Notes under the pieces: model-generated
Databases searched by the model: none
What the model saw: only the letters and a program-made list of their open reading frames with translations
Told to the model about the DNA's origin: nothing
From: Gibbula magus
Taxonomy: Eukaryota > Mollusca > Gastropoda > Trochida > Trochidae
Direction: 5' to 3'
DNA: 64,000 bases
Assembly (NCBI GenBank): GCA_936450465.1
Contig: OW388302.1
Coordinates: forward strand, 17,199,530 to 17,263,529
Position numbers and translations under genes: made by a program
Part shown: positions 10,288 through 23,060 of the stretch, piece by piece
Layout of the letters: each line of letters opens with the position of its first letter
Numbering within the stretch: position 1 is the stretch's first letter

Positions 10288-12409
10288 ATGGCGACAGAAG
10301 GCAGGATGCAGGAGGACCTCTTGACTTGCAGCGTCTGCATGGAGGTGTTTCAACACCCAGTGACACTTGCCTGTCAACACTCCTTCTGTAAGAAGTGTCT
10401 AAAAAAGTATCTGGACACAAAGGTAGAAGCTGTCAGGAACAAGTCTATCCCCTGTCCCACGTGTAGACAGGAGACAACAGTGCCTCATCCTGACAGACCC
10501 GTGGAAGATTGGGCGGGGCAGCTGAAACCAGGACTGCTTCTAACTGGACTCATGGACTCAATCCCACAAGGTACTTGTAAGCAACGCCTTGATTTAAATA
10601 AAAGTATTATTAACATAACTCATACAGAATCAGTGTTGTGATAAGTGTGGCATTTGGAACTGTATGCAATTATTGCATGTATATTTATAGAAATGTTTAT
10701 GAATTATTTCTTCTTGTGTTGACTCTATGCATTCAAGAAATAATAAACACAATTTAAGATATATTAATATTTGTATTGCTTTTTGCACAGCATAAATTGA
10801 TTTCAATATAACCACCCACATATAAGTAATAGCAATACAACATATATAGTACCAATTTGGTTTATTTCTTCTTGTGTTAACTCTATGAATTTAATAATTA
10901 ATAAAATCAAGTTCAGATGTATAACATTGTAATTGCAGTCTCATGTAGCCGCATAAATTGAATTCAATATAGTCACCAATAATGTTATTTTATGCAAATT
11001 ACAGATCAGTCAGTAAGTATTATATCTGAAACGATTACCATATGCTAGTGTGTCTAATGCCAAGCGTTAAAACTTAATAAAATTGAAAACACAACCTTAT
11101 ATACATAAACATTCCGAAAATACACCATGATGATGTAACGCATGCTTATGTATGTGTACATCATTTTTAGAAATTGACTAAAACCAGGTCAGGGTGAAGA
11201 AGTGTCAAACTAACATTAATACAATGTCATCGCTTGTAATGCAAACTGAATATCATTTAAGTGTCTGTTGTTATGATAATGAGAATTCGGAGTGACAAAT
11301 GGAATTTACAACTAAAGCAACTAGGCATAATATAATATCTTATTTTTATAATAAATACTAACATTCTATACTTCTGTTTGCAAACAGTATTGCATTGATG
11401 TGTTCCAGGACCTGACCTGTGTTCCGTGTGCAAAGAAGAAGGGGAGACAACTCCAGCCACACACTGGTGTTCTGAATGTGAAGCTTTGTTCTGTGATGGA
11501 TGTCTGAAACTACACAGTAAAATACCCATCTCAAAGAAGCATGAAGTTATTCCAATTTCAGGTAAAACTCCACCTCGACTGACTAAATTCATCTGTAAGG
11601 AACACGATGAGAAAATGAAGCTGTACTGCAAAGATTGTAACAAACCCTTGTGTACTGTCTGCTGTAGTATTGCTCACAGAACATGTAATGAGGTCATCAC
11701 ACTCACAGCTCAACTTACACAGGTCAAATCAACACTTCAGGAACGGCAACAAAATCTGGCAGAGAAAATTGATGTAACAAATGTTGAGATTCAAAATCTT
11801 GATGTGCAAACAAAAAGTCTTTTAGATGAAAGGACCATTTTGGAATCAGAAATAAGGAAAACCATAAAGGAAGCTATCGATACACTGAATCAGAAGGAAG
11901 AACAACTGATTGAGAAGGTGAAGGATAAAACAGAACAAGACAGAGAGAAGTTGGGGTCGACGATGAAGACAAAAGAAATAGATCTACAGATGTACCAGCA
12001 GCAGTCTCAGTTCATCCAGCAGGCCCTGGAGTTGGAGGATGAGGCGCAGCTGTTTGAGATGTATCTGTCGTCTGGGTCAGAAGCTGGAGCAGATGTCACA
12101 GTGACACAGAGGAAGGACAGAACAGATGTAGCTGATATCAGCTTTATACACGGCCTTGAAACATTGAAGAAACAGATTAAAAAGATGGATTTGAAGATTA
12201 ACAAAATGATGATTCAGCAGATTGACAACATAACTCTAACAGCATCATCTGTACTAGATGAAGTTATCGACGCTAAACTTAATGTAGGAGACCGTTGTGG
12301 TGTTACAGATGGTTTGATAATGAACAGTGCAGATACAGATACAAAAGTAACTGTGTTCGATGATTATAACACAAAACGTCTGAAATCATTTTACTCTAAA
12401 GGAGGATAG
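10288..12409 (+). CDS. TRIM-type RING/B-box/coiled-coil protein (two exons)
   Basis: Exon 1 follows an acceptor at 10271-10273. The ATG at 10288 encodes a C3HC4 RING (CSVC, CQHSFCKKC, CPTC) and the exon ends 10570 before GTACTT. Exon 2 begins 11409 after TTCCAG, and the phase-1 join gives glycine. It encodes B-box 1 (CSVC, CSEC, CDGC, H), B-box 2 (CKEH, CKDC, CTVCC) and a long coiled coil (about residues 190-330), and stops at 12407-12409, about 427 residues in all. Such proteins are usually E3 ubiquitin ligases, with the RING recruiting E2 and the C-terminal domain binding target or RNA. Here the stop precedes the propeller, which survives only as broken sequence to 12994. The gene may be a pseudogene or make a short RING-B-box-coiled-coil protein. 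TRIM families are expanded in molluscs, often with immune roles. Confidence 0.88.
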
Positions 12410-12994
12410 TCATGTTCAAGTGTTCTCAACGTGTATGTTGGCCCCAGGTGTATAACAGTTATCAGTGAAGGAAAGGTAGCTGTGTCTCTTCTTCAAGTAA
12501 GAAATACAGTGGTCTGTCTACTCTGGATCAGTCAACACTGGTGGCCGGTTCTCATGATCCACCCTCTGTGGATCTGATTGATATGAAGGGAAACATCTTG
12601 AAGACCTTCACAACACTTCCTGCCATAGGAAAGAGCTTCATTGATCCTTACTACATACATGTAACCAGACTAGGCACTATCCTGGTGTCAGACTATGGTC
12701 TGAAGTCTGTCATCTGTCTGACACGGTCTGGTGACATTGTATTCACATACACACCTACTGGAGACAGAGCATTGAGAGATCCATGGGGAATCACATCCAC
12801 CAGTACAGGAGACATGTCTTGTAACTGACTATATAGCAGACAAAGTGATTCATCTCAGTGAGTCAGGAGAGTTCATCAGAGACATTCTGACAGAAGAGAA
12901 TGGTTTACAGTATCCAACTGGTCTGTGTGTTGATGGAGACAAATTGTGTGTTACGATGCAGTTGAAGGGTTTACACAAATACACATTTGGTTAG
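12410..12994 (+). pseudogene. Broken NHL-like C-terminal domain of the TRIM gene
   Basis: After the TAG at 12407 the same frame continues about 25 codons of plausible sequence (up to EGKVAVSL). A frameshift near 12485-12500 then moves to the frame of SGLSTLDQST and, from 12541, of VDLIDMKGNILKTF and VICLTRSGDIVFTY. Another shift near 12816 moves to a frame with ADKVIHLSESGEF and NGLQYPTGLCVDGDK, ending naturally at 12992-12994. These are beta-propeller (NHL-type) repeats like those of TRIM56/TRIM71-class invertebrate proteins. One nonsense and two frameshifts are needed to explain it. Sequencing error could produce the shifts but less easily all three. Confidence 0.8.
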
Positions 12995-14210
12995 GTCTGT
13001 ATGTAGATTGTGACTTGTATCTACAAAGTGTGACAATGGACACATTTGTGTGTTAGTGCTGAATATCGTTGACCTAATTACATGTTTGAGAAAAGTAGAT
13101 TAACACGAGTTTAAGGCAAATAATGGATCCCGAGCTCCCAATAATTTATAAAACGAATTTAATTAAACTTCCAGAAAATTGAATATATCACAGTTAGTGA
13201 CTCACGTTCAAGAGTTTTTGTAAAGATTTTTATGGTCAGCTTCTGTGTTTTTGTTCTTCTCCAAAGAGTTACTCATCCCTGCGTCAACACTATTGTGTTA
13301 ATTCAGAGACCTGAACATACACCAAAATACACCATTTCAGTACGTATGTAACGCACATGCACAGTTTCAAACAAACTATAGTGAAAATATGTGTGAGTTC
13401 TTCTCCGGAAACGACATGAATACAGACAGGGGAACGACTTCATGATTTACTGTTTGCATGTGAATATATGTATGTCGCAAATTTGTGCAGTTCATCGGGC
13501 TGTGACATAAATTCAAATATGTTCTAGCAATTTTCTCGTTTTTCTCGTGCAAACGGTAGAAATGTTGATGTTTCCACTTGTTTGACATCTTGTACATTTC
13601 AGCGTGCTGCACGTGTGCCACGAGTTTCTCATTCTCAGGTTGACAGCGCACTTCATCAGTTCTCTCAGACATAAAATTCGTGTGTTAGACTGAATGCAAT
13701 AAAGTGATTTCAACTGCATTGTTCATTGGCAATATCAGTAATCTTACTTTGTCTTAATTCAGACTTTATAATTTAAGCACTATCCTGCCTTCATATTGAA
13801 TGTGCATGTTTCAAGCCGTTTATATTTTAATTGAAAAAAACGCGTCATGCAAAATTTTTTATTAAAGATTAACTCGTATGGTTATTCAGCTGGTACAAAC
13901 TCTTAAACATCCAACAATCTAACATGTATCTCTCTCAGAGTTCATTTATTATGATGACTTCAATTGTCACAGACTGCAATTCTAATTATGATGTATATAC
14001 GTTATTTGAAATACATGTCTGATATTTTAGATTATGTTTTTTAGTCAAGCATTCCTTAAGACATCGCCATTGTCTCTTGTAGAATTTAATAATGAAAATC
14101 AGTGTACAATTCATAATAAGATAACATATGTTTGTGTTACTGTCAAACAAGCCAATATAATGTGGTTGTTTTGGAATTCCTTAACATGGACAAACATGTT
14201 AGTGAAATAG
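12995..14210. other. No recognised gene
   Basis: AT-rich sequence downstream of the TRIM gene. Only short ORFs without motifs are present (for example 13376-13719 minus). Confidence 0.5.
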
Positions 14211-14275
14211 GTGATTGAAAAAGGTGAGTGAAATAGGTGAGTGAAATAAGTGAGTGAAATAGGTGAGTGATATAG
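14211..14275. repeat. 13-bp tandem repeat
   Basis: Five near-copies of GTGAGTGAAATAG in tandem. Confidence 0.85.
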
Positions 14276-14502
14276 TTATTTTTCATAGTTCATTACGTCC
14301 TACAGCAATGAGGCATCCATGATTTCCAATACACAATGTCAATAACTTCTATGAATTTTAATTTTAATTTTTAACTCATCATGGCTAATGTCATCCGCCC
14401 GTCCTGTCCAATCGACTGTAAACGTTGTGATTTTTTGTCTTCTTCTCCACAATCGCTGGCTATATGGAGCTGAATTTTTTTGCACAGACTCAATGACCAA
14501 TT

Positions 14503-14785
14503 GGGAATCGGCTTCGGATGAAGTGGAATCCCGCCAGGGGCGCGGCAACTTAGTATGCAGTAGAGAACTGTTCTACACGCAGTATGGTTTGGGTGCAAAG
14601 CTACACTGAATTTCAGTGTAGTACCACCCATGGTTCGCTAGTTCCAGCCGATGCTCGCAGGTTTCACCGCAATGCATAGCCACATGGCGTTGCAGGCTTT
14701 CTCCCTGCCATAATACTAGCAGTCGATATAAGTGAAATACTCTTGAAAGTCGCGTTAAACCCAAACTCACCTCACCTCACCTTCG
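14503..14785 (+). mobile_element. tRNA-derived SINE, 5'-truncated or diverged head
   Basis: It shares its body and tail with the complete SINE at 27835-28147: CCCGCCAGGGGC, AGTTCCAGCCGATGCTCGCA, CATGGCGTTGCAGGC and a tail of AACTCACCTCACC. Only the end of the tRNA-like head is recognisable. It directly abuts module A at about 14790. The 65-73-codon ORFs across it are part of the SINE and not genes. Confidence 0.8.
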
Positions 14786-14843
14786 GTATTAGAAGCCACT
14801 AAGCCCTTTTGTTTTTGGTAGGTGAACCAGCCTCGTACAAACA

Positions 14844-14954
14844 GTCACGTGACCAGCGTAGTCAAGAGCTTGTCAGTTGAGAGAAGAAAGGTGGAGTCGC
14901 TCTTGGAGAGAAAACATTGTGTGTTGAGATCAAGTCAGTTGTCATACCTGAAGT
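14844..14954 (+). promoter_or_regulatory. Candidate promoter and non-coding first exon of module A
   Basis: The palindrome GTCACGTGAC at 14844-14853 is followed by about 90 bases of moderately GC-rich sequence (GTGGAGTCGCTC and GGAGAGAA are conserved in module B) and a consensus donor, GTAAGTGAC, at 14955. No ATG-led ORF of note is present, so any exon would be untranslated. Confidence 0.45.
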
Positions 14955-15436
14955 GTAAGTGACTTTATTACTTGGTACTGTCAGTATTCAGTCGATTGTT
15001 CTTGACTAACTGACTTTATGAAGTGTATAGTTATTAAATGGATAATGACTCCATGCATTACTTGCCTTCTGTAGTGTTCACTTTCTGCGTTTGCTTTCGA
15101 TATGTTATATATTGTTATCTTCCATTCTGTCTCTTTGAAGTTAAAACAACACTGTTATATTACATGGTTATGGTATAATTTTTTTGGAATGAACATAAGA
15201 CAACAATAGTGTAAACTGTTTAGAGCAGAACAGACATGCCAGCTAGTTGAGGGTCTGTATGGGTGTTTGCAAAGTAAGTGTTTAGTTGTTTGCAACCATG
15301 CATAATGACTATAAGTCTTAAACAGGTTTTGTGTGTTTTATGTTTACAAATGCTTGATATTCATTTCGCACTTCGTCACTTTCGTTTCTACCTAAATACA
15401 TAGAATACAATGCAGATAAATTATAATCATTTAAGG

Positions 15437-15668
15437 TTGATATGACGGTTGATATAGCGAGATATGAGGGTAGATATTACGAGATATGACAGTTGATATT
15501 GCGAGATATTACAGTTGATATAACGAGATAACACTGTTGATATAGCGAGATATTACAGTTGATTAGCGAGATATGATGGTTGTTATAGCGAGATATTACA
15601 GTTGGTATAGCGAGATACGATGGTTGATATAGCGAGATATAATGGTTGATATAGTGAGATATAATAAG
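15437..15668. repeat. 22-bp minisatellite in module A
   Basis: About ten copies of a 22-bp unit close to GATATGACGGTTGATATAGC. Module B has the same unit at the equivalent place. Confidence 0.9.
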
Positions 15669-16420
15669 ATTATCCTACTTCATAAGCAAATACAATGTTA
15701 GGTTCCTGGCTACAGTGTGATTTCATTGAAATAAATGATTAATTCTCCAATAAATCATAATTTGACTACAGAAGTAAAGCACATATGTATACCTTTACCT
15801 ATCATTACAGTTATTTACAATCAACATATATAACCTTCTGAAAACCATACACCTGACGTCCATGGTTCAGTTCGTTAGTCGTATTCCAGCCAGAGAGAAA
15901 CAGATTTCAAAACAGTTTTTGAAGATATCAGTTTAAGATATCAGGCTGATAGCAGACTCACCGTCGCAGCTACATGAATACAAGTTCCTCCAATAATGAC
16001 AGCGTGTTTTGTATCTACAGATAAGTGTTATATTACACGATTGTGTTATATGAGCTTTGTTGCGTTAAGATCAGACCACCATACTGCACGGAGCCTGTCA
16101 AGAAAATGAATAGAAATAACGGTTAGCTGAGGATCTGTTCTGGTGTCAACATTCAACAATGGCAACCATGCGTACGAAGATATATCTTCAACAGGCTTTG
16201 TATATTGATTGTGCAAGGAACTATTAAGTATTGATTTCAAAACCTTAATATACCGACAGCAATGTTATCTGCTTGTATCTGAGAGTATATGTTTAATATG
16301 AACGGGTATAGTACCTGTTTAGTTTTGGTTTGGTGGTTGATAGCCTCTACAAGTGTCTGCTGTGGGCGATGTTAAAATAATGTAAAATATCGCCTTAAAA
16401 TACGTTTCGTACTTAAATTT

Positions 16421-17429
16421 AAACAACACATATATAATGAAATAGGAAGTCCTGGGGGTTCACTGTCGTTTCTTCCTAATAACATAAAATACATAGCCTT
16501 GATTGTGATCAAGAATATACTTTATGTACAGTCCCCTTTAAGTATCTCCTTTGTTTAATACAAATAGTTAGACAAGTGTAATTAGTAATGTAAAATTATG
16601 AAATTATGTCCTGAAATTTCACAATCAATGAGAGCCTTATGTGCCTTATTTGGCAAAATCAATGATGCAGCCAATCTGAGAATATTAACTCTCATATAAT
16701 CATAACAAATGTCATAATTTCCGAACCTTTATTTTTAACAGACTGAAAAACTATCTTGAACATATTGTGAAAAGGAAACCAAACCATAACATCAAATTAA
16801 TTTTCACAATCTTGAAATGATCCCATGATGTGAACTATATAGCAATATCACAAAACCTCATCAAATGCAAACTCAATTTATTAATAGTGAAAAGGGACAT
16901 TTGATAAATATTCCATTCTTTTAAATAATCAAAAGGGTAATTATTTAAGCATTCCCATCAAATATTATCATTTAAGTTGAATGGGGCCATTATTCAAATT
17001 CCAATTCAATTTGTTAAGTAGGAAATTTTTATTTTACACATTAGGTTCAGGAACACGTTATCGAACTTGTCCTTCTCTCGTGTGGTTAGACATTGGTAGA
17101 GTTATAACAACATAGTTACATGTTATGAGAAATACATGATATTTCCCTGTTATACTATACTATTTTTAAGTTTTTGGTCGAGTCACACACTGTAGACAGA
17201 AATGTGAAAGGTCACATGACATGACCCAAGCCAAGATGTTCATGGATCAAGAATGCAACGAGGAATGTGTTACATTCGATCTGATTTTAATGACATTGGA
17301 AATGTTATATGCCTATTTTGTAACTGGGATGCAATTAATTTGTGAATGTGACCTACATATTTGATACTAATGACAGAATGTTAGAATCTGGTGATGTTTG
17401 CTTCAAATCCGATCAAAAAAGATACTTTA
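16421..17429. other. No recognised gene
   Basis: Strongly AT-rich sequence with no ORF or motif that I can support. Confidence 0.5.
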
Positions 17430-17715
17430 AAGAGAGGGTTCTACCGCCATCTTGGATTTGTTTTGCTTTACATGAAATGAAAATGAATTTCATAATATAA
17501 TATATACACTGATAGAGTATTTACATGGTAACTCATAACATGTCATAAAACTAATAAACACATTGATTGTATGGTGTAGTGCAGTTTGCATTGTTTTTAT
17601 TTTTCAACAATGTACGCTTGTGTTTATCAAGTTGTGAACTATAAAGTCATCAAAGTATTACCTTCATTACCATATTTAATTTGACATTGATTTAATCATG
17701 TATTAATAACATATA
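17430..17715. repeat. Dispersed repeat, copy 1
   Basis: Collinear with 61000-61340. Both have CGCCATCTTGG, CATAAAACTAATAAACA, CATTGTTTTTATTTTT, TATCAAGTTGTGAA, AAAGTCATCAAAGTATT and AATCATGTATTAATA in order. A TTTAAAG-type sequence lies at the left edge of each, so it may be another TTAA-associated element, but no right end was found. Confidence 0.65.
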
Positions 17716-20700
17716 TGTGTAAACAGGAATAACCTCTCGATTTTCGTTTCCACAAAAGAATACCCCGATAGAATCCCCCTTTTAACATATATGCAAACTT
17801 TACTACTGGGAGCACATATTTCACTACTGTAAACATTTTCTAGTTCTAGAGAAGCTGTAAATGTCTTTCTACACAAATGAAATATGCTAATTATGTCAGC
17901 TAGAGGGCTACTAGCTGACTGCCACAAGTGGTAACCACCGGTCAGGCCTACAAAAGAAAAGATAACAACCGTGCATACAAATTTGGAAAGGCCTACAATA
18001 ATCATGGAAATAGCAACTTAAACATAATACTGCGACATAGAAACAGTGAAAGGTGGAATGTTAAACTATAATCATGTAGCTGAACATGAAAACTCCTCGC
18101 ACATCCGCACATTGAAGTGCCAGTCTCTACCATGTGTTAACATTTGCAAGCATGGACCAAATTCGCGTACTTTTTCTTGCACATTTTATTCATTTCTATT
18201 ACGTTATTTGCAATTTCTATATGTGTTTGTGTTTAGTTTACACTTTATTCGTATTTAGTGAACAACACCAGTTTAAGTGTTGTGGGATTATATTTCGGTT
18301 GCTATTTCTAAGATTAATGTAAGCTTTTCAGGTTTTCTGCACAGAGGAAACGTGTTGTTTGGTGGGTCTAACCGGTGGCCCACCTTATATCAGCTGGACA
18401 AACTATAGGCCATGGGCCGAAGATGTTTTTTGTTCATTTGAGGTCCAAGTTTTGGGTGAAGGGGAAAACTTTACTTTGTGGAAAATGGTTATTTTTCACA
18501 AAATATTCAATGTTTCACCAAAAACACTTGTTCATTGATTAATGAACAGTAATAAAAGGCCCTTGAGAAATATGCTTTTTTCAACCAATCAGAGAGCAGA
18601 GAGCAGGTCGGCCCCCATCATAGATTATGTGTGTCTCTCTGTTTGTGAGTCTTCAACTGATTGAATTGTGGCAATATCAAATGTTTCTAGGGGCTACATA
18701 TAGGGGTATATTAGACAATGGCTATTTCTGGGTGGAAAACAGAAAATTAATCATAACTTAGATTATTAACACTGTGATACTGCAGACTAATGTTCAGGGG
18801 AGAGGTTTTTGTGGTCGATTTTCGCGTTTGAAGAGTTACTAAAGTTATTTTAGGGGTGACGTATGTTTGAATTCAGCTGGGTTTGTGGAGAAATGTATAG
18901 TCTATAGGTACGTGCGTTTATTTGTGAATGTCACCAATTCTTAGCGTACATTTTGACCTGAAATTGAATGGGCCGCTTCCTTAGATCTACAGTATGACTG
19001 ACCTTGTTCCTTTACTCTTTTTATTTGATATAAGGTGTAGGTTTTTTCACCTTCAATTTACCTTTGTTTTACTTACAATATCGGGTTCCTGTTGAGAACA
19101 TGGATCATTTGCCCAAATTAGATGGTACACAAGTGAGAATTGTTGTTTACCATTCATAATATCATGTTACGTTAATATTTAAAAACTGTCTTCATGGCTA
19201 TAACTAACAGTAAATTTGGTATTTGAATAGAAAACATTTTTAATGATGGCATGTAAAACACTTTATTGGTAGTCAATGATGTGTCCATTAACATCAATCT
19301 GGTAACTTTTACTGACACCTATTCTTATTGATCTTGTACAACAATAGACTGGTGACATGGTTATTTTTTGTTTTGAATGTATTTGAAATGAAATGGAATA
19401 AACAAAAAAAATAGACAAAGAGAGGAAACAAAAGAAAATGAAGAAGAACAAAGTGTGCACACCTTTTGAAAAAAAACAACTTTTACCTTTAGCAATATTT
19501 GTAATATCTTCAATATTGACAAACAATCCTGAACAATAATTTATTACAATTATATTTTATATGCATTATTTACTTATGTATAGCAATAAAGTATTACTAT
19601 TACATGATTAGATTTTATATGCAAATACTACGTTGAATTTTGTTGGGGGTTCATATTGACTCTATGCATATATCTACCTATCTATTGTCTATAAAACTGA
19701 CGTGCAGATAAACTTTGCAAGCAGTAGAAACAAAAGTATGGGTCCCTCACAAAATGGCTCCAGGTCTCACTTCTTTTCATGGAAACCAATCAAAATTTGA
19801 AAGTTTTGAAACATAAAAGGCCCATATTTTTAAAAAGGTATATTGACCTTTTTGTGTTTGGAAATGACAGAAACTTATCCCTTAATAAAAGTCCAGTTCG
19901 TTTCCATGAAAACACAATAATTGTATATTAAAAACAATTAACAAGTCAAAAGATAACACGTTTAATAGTAACACCTATTTAGTTTCAAAAAGATAACACA
20001 AGCAGTTCTACTCCGGTAATGAACTAATTCACAAGGTGGATAACACATATTAGGTTAAAAAAAGATATGATAAACCCTTTTTTAAAAATGTCTTATATGG
20101 AAACTAACCTGTCCCTGTGTCCAAATTCAACCATTTCCATAGAAACTAAAATGATAATTTTATAATCTTGAAATAAAAAAGGCAGATGGATAATACACCT
20201 TAAAAGTTTCAGAAAAATACAATAAACATATTTTAGCTATATTTGGAAATGGAACCTATCAGTCTTGATAACACATTTGAGTTCCCCTGATTCCTACGGC
20301 AATGTTGAAGATACTACAGAACATAATTATGGATGATAAAAGGTGATATTGAGATCTCCGTGTCCATTGGAACCTTGATCCAACGTGTTTGAGGTCTGAT
20401 TACAGAGAAGCTTAATAGTTTTCTAGAATGTCAGTAACCTTACAAATATACGGTAGTATATATTAGAATTTAACATTCTAAATGTCCATAAATTGAGAAT
20501 CTTACCCATGTATCTTCTGACATGAAATAAATCAACAGAACTTGATTACAGTTACAAATATCTCCAGCATGCCAATGAAACAAATTTCCTCCGGGATATC
20601 TTATCTTAATGAATGAACACATTTCAAACATAATCTTACACTCAGACTATTAAAAACAGATTTATTCTGAAAACATCACCATTTTATTAAATATTGAAAA

Positions 20701-21312
20701 GGAGAATGTAAGAAATGAAATTTTCATTAAAAAAAGGTTCCTTTTCAATTTTTTTTAAAATTTTTTTTTTACAGAGTCTAAGTGTTAGACAAATTTCAAA
20801 CACAACACTGCCTTTAAGCTTCTTTGTCAGGGATCTCAGTGAAGTAGCATAGCATTGTAACGTCATCAGCACTATGGCATCATAACATTGTTACATCATC
20901 AACTTTGAGGATATAACAATTGTGTTTACCAATACCTGCCCATGCAAAAATGAGAGATGAAAGTTTGTTGTCAATTAATGGTTTGACGTTATTAGTTCAA
21001 TCCATAATCATGACAGATGGTATAACACTATTTGGATTGAGATTTGTGGGTAGTAATTGTAGTTTGTAACAAGTGTGTCTTCATTGATTGAGCAAATAAT
21101 TTTAATTTGTTCTATAAGTTTATGCTCAAGAAAAGACAGAATTTCTCTATTTCTCTGTTTCTGCAGTTTGATCTCGGTTCTCAACACAGTGAAAATATCA
21201 CACAGAGAATGACATCATGTTCACAATAATATAATGTCACATCTACTGTCAACAACGTCAGCGCAAATGCATTTTTGAAAGCAGCAAACACTCAGGATTA
21301 AATTTATGTAAT
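17716..21312. other. No recognised gene
   Basis: About 3.6 kb of AT-rich DNA. ORFs are short, without motifs, and low-complexity in places (20687-20872 minus, 19263-19526 minus). A poly-T/poly-A-rich tract lies at 20740-20775. Confidence 0.5.
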
Positions 21313-21453
21313 AGATAGAGGACGAGTAGCAGTACATTATCGGGATATAAATGGACGGGTTTGAGAGGATTGGGCGAGGCGCCAGCCGAGCCAAACCCTC
21401 TCAAACCCGTTCGTTTATATCCCGATAATGTACTGCTGCGAGTTCTCTATCTA
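21313..21453. repeat. Long near-perfect hairpin (arms ~60 bp)
   Basis: The left arm (21313-21371) and right arm (21393-21453) pair with only a handful of mismatches, including an uninterrupted AGCAGTACATTATCGGGATA block. The GC-rich loop of about 20 bases can itself pair (GGCGCC). It could be a foldback MITE or a transcribed hairpin. No clear target duplication was seen. The AT(C)TATCGGGATATAA motif recurs at 22688, near the far end of the adjacent element. Confidence 0.85.
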
Positions 21454-21458
21454 TCTTA

Positions 21459-22760
21459 GAGCACAGTCAAATGCTTGAGTCGTGAAAAAAATGTCTAAAA
21501 ATGAATATATTTCAAATGAATTGTCAATAAATTTGGGAAACATTCTCTCGAACACAACATGCAAAACATTGACATTGGGACATTGACGTGATCATCGGTA
21601 CTCTGAACACGGAATTTCTTAAATTGTCCGAGGTGCATGAGGCGTACATTTTATATACAACTTACTAGTCGTGCTAAAGCATAAGCGTCGTGCTTGAATA
21701 ACGAGCATGCACGATAAGCACGTTTTTATTCAGAAAGATTGAGCACTTATACATTTCATTGCCTATAAAGACCGAATGGTTTTTAGAATGAATCAGTTCA
21801 CACAATGGCTTCATCATGGACAGTCCAAGGACAAGTACACTATTCATTCAGAAAGGTAACTTTACTTTTTTACTCTTTACCTTTTAAAATATGTATTTAA
21901 AAGATTCAATACTAATTTTCTTGAAATTGGTTTATCTAATTACAGTTTTTGTTTTTGTTTTTTACCGTCATGTTAAGCTGTTTTTTAAAGCTATATTTAT
22001 AAATTTATGAGTTGGTAATATGCTAATGTGCATCATATTTATATTGCATATAACTTATTTCAGGTTACTGCAGCAACGGAATTGTGCTCAAACTGTCTAT
22101 GGGAAGGGATTTAGTATGTAACATCGTAGTGGACTTCGCACGAACGCTGAGTTACAATACAAGGTTTCGACGAGACGACCCTGCAGCATCTATCCTCCCA
22201 CCCCAAAAAGGTAGACAATTTTATGTCACTTTCTTCTCATTTTTATGTCTTTCTTTATAACTTCATAATACTATTTTTATATATATCGTGGGGGGGGGGG
22301 GGGGGGGGGGGGGGGGGGAACAGAAGATAAAACAACCTATTATATGTTCAAACAGTGGTAACATTAGTTGATGCGTGTCACTGTTTCTCTTACTTTCGAG
22401 ATATAATTTAAATACACTTGAAAACGTTCAGTTGACCTCACATTACTTGCTTTATTTACATGCTTATATTCTTCTTTTAGGAATCTCAAGCTCCTGAACA
22501 TAGAAGACCATGCGACCTTTTCCTTTCGGAAAGGGAACACAGCAATTGAGTTGTCATTGTAATTAGTGTTTAATTGTGTATTATCCACATAAATAAAACA
22601 ATCAGTTGGCATTGTTTGTTTTTAATAAAAGTCTGTGAACCAGTTTTATGAGCATGATACACGAACGCAACCAGACAAGTGTACATCTATCGGGATATAA
22701 TTGTACTCCACGTGACCACAATACAATCATATGATTGGACGAACGCATTTGACTATGCTC
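21459..22760. mobile_element. TA-flanked inverted-repeat element (Tc1/mariner-like, tentative)
   Basis: GAGCACAGTCAAATGC at the left pairs with GCATTTGACTATGCTC at the right, and TA flanks both ends (21457-21458, 22761-22762). The interior has no transposase. It contains an exon-like pair: ATGs at 21778-21805 lead to a donor AAAG|GTAACT (about 21857), and TTATTTCAG (about 22063) opens a stretch that stays open in one frame for about 50 codons to CAAAAAG|GTAGAC (about 22211). The open frames do not join cleanly from the ATG, because both natural joins stop within about 20 codons. The function is unknown. Confidence 0.45.
22290..22318. repeat. 29-base G run
   Basis: An uninterrupted run of 29 G directly follows ATATATATCGT, inside the TA-flanked element. 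Confidence 0.95.
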
Positions 22761-23060
22761 TAAATATTGTTTCTGCCTTCACCAAAAAATTGACCTAAAG
22801 TCACTTTAGAGACAAGCTACGACTTTCGGCCTATGGCCTACTACTAGTGGGCCACTAGAGCAGCTACAAGTGGCCAACCAGTTGTGTTTTATCCGGGTTA
22901 TATTTTAAAGCTATTGGCGTGAAACAGTGCTGTTGTCTTCAATAAATGGGCTTCCGTTAGTAGTCTCTTTCAGGTGACTGTGTGACAAATGACTGTTACA
23001 CACGTAACCCAGCCATCCAGCCCTTTTGTGTTTGGTTGGTGAACCAGCCTGGTACAAGCA

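Larger units (their letters stand above)
14797..16420 (+). repeat. Module A: segmental duplicate of module B (23010-24655)
   Basis: About 1.6 kb is collinear with 23010-24655. Shared landmarks in order are AACCAGCCT then GTCACGT, a first-exon-like block with donor, CACTTTCT then CTTTCGA, AGAGCAGAACAGACATG, a 22-bp minisatellite, ACCATACACCTGA, GATATCAGG, TTTGTATCTA, GATCAGACCA, ATGTTATCTGCTTGT and GTGTCTGCTGTGG. The last part is also in module C. No TRIM coding exon follows within the expected distance. It could be a decayed TRIM paralogue's 5' region or a dispersed repeat that resembles one. Confidence 0.75.

Noticed and set aside
14371..14770. Short ORFs resembling each other with copies at 27940 and 61667
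   Set aside because: They are the body of the SINE and recur only because the SINE does.
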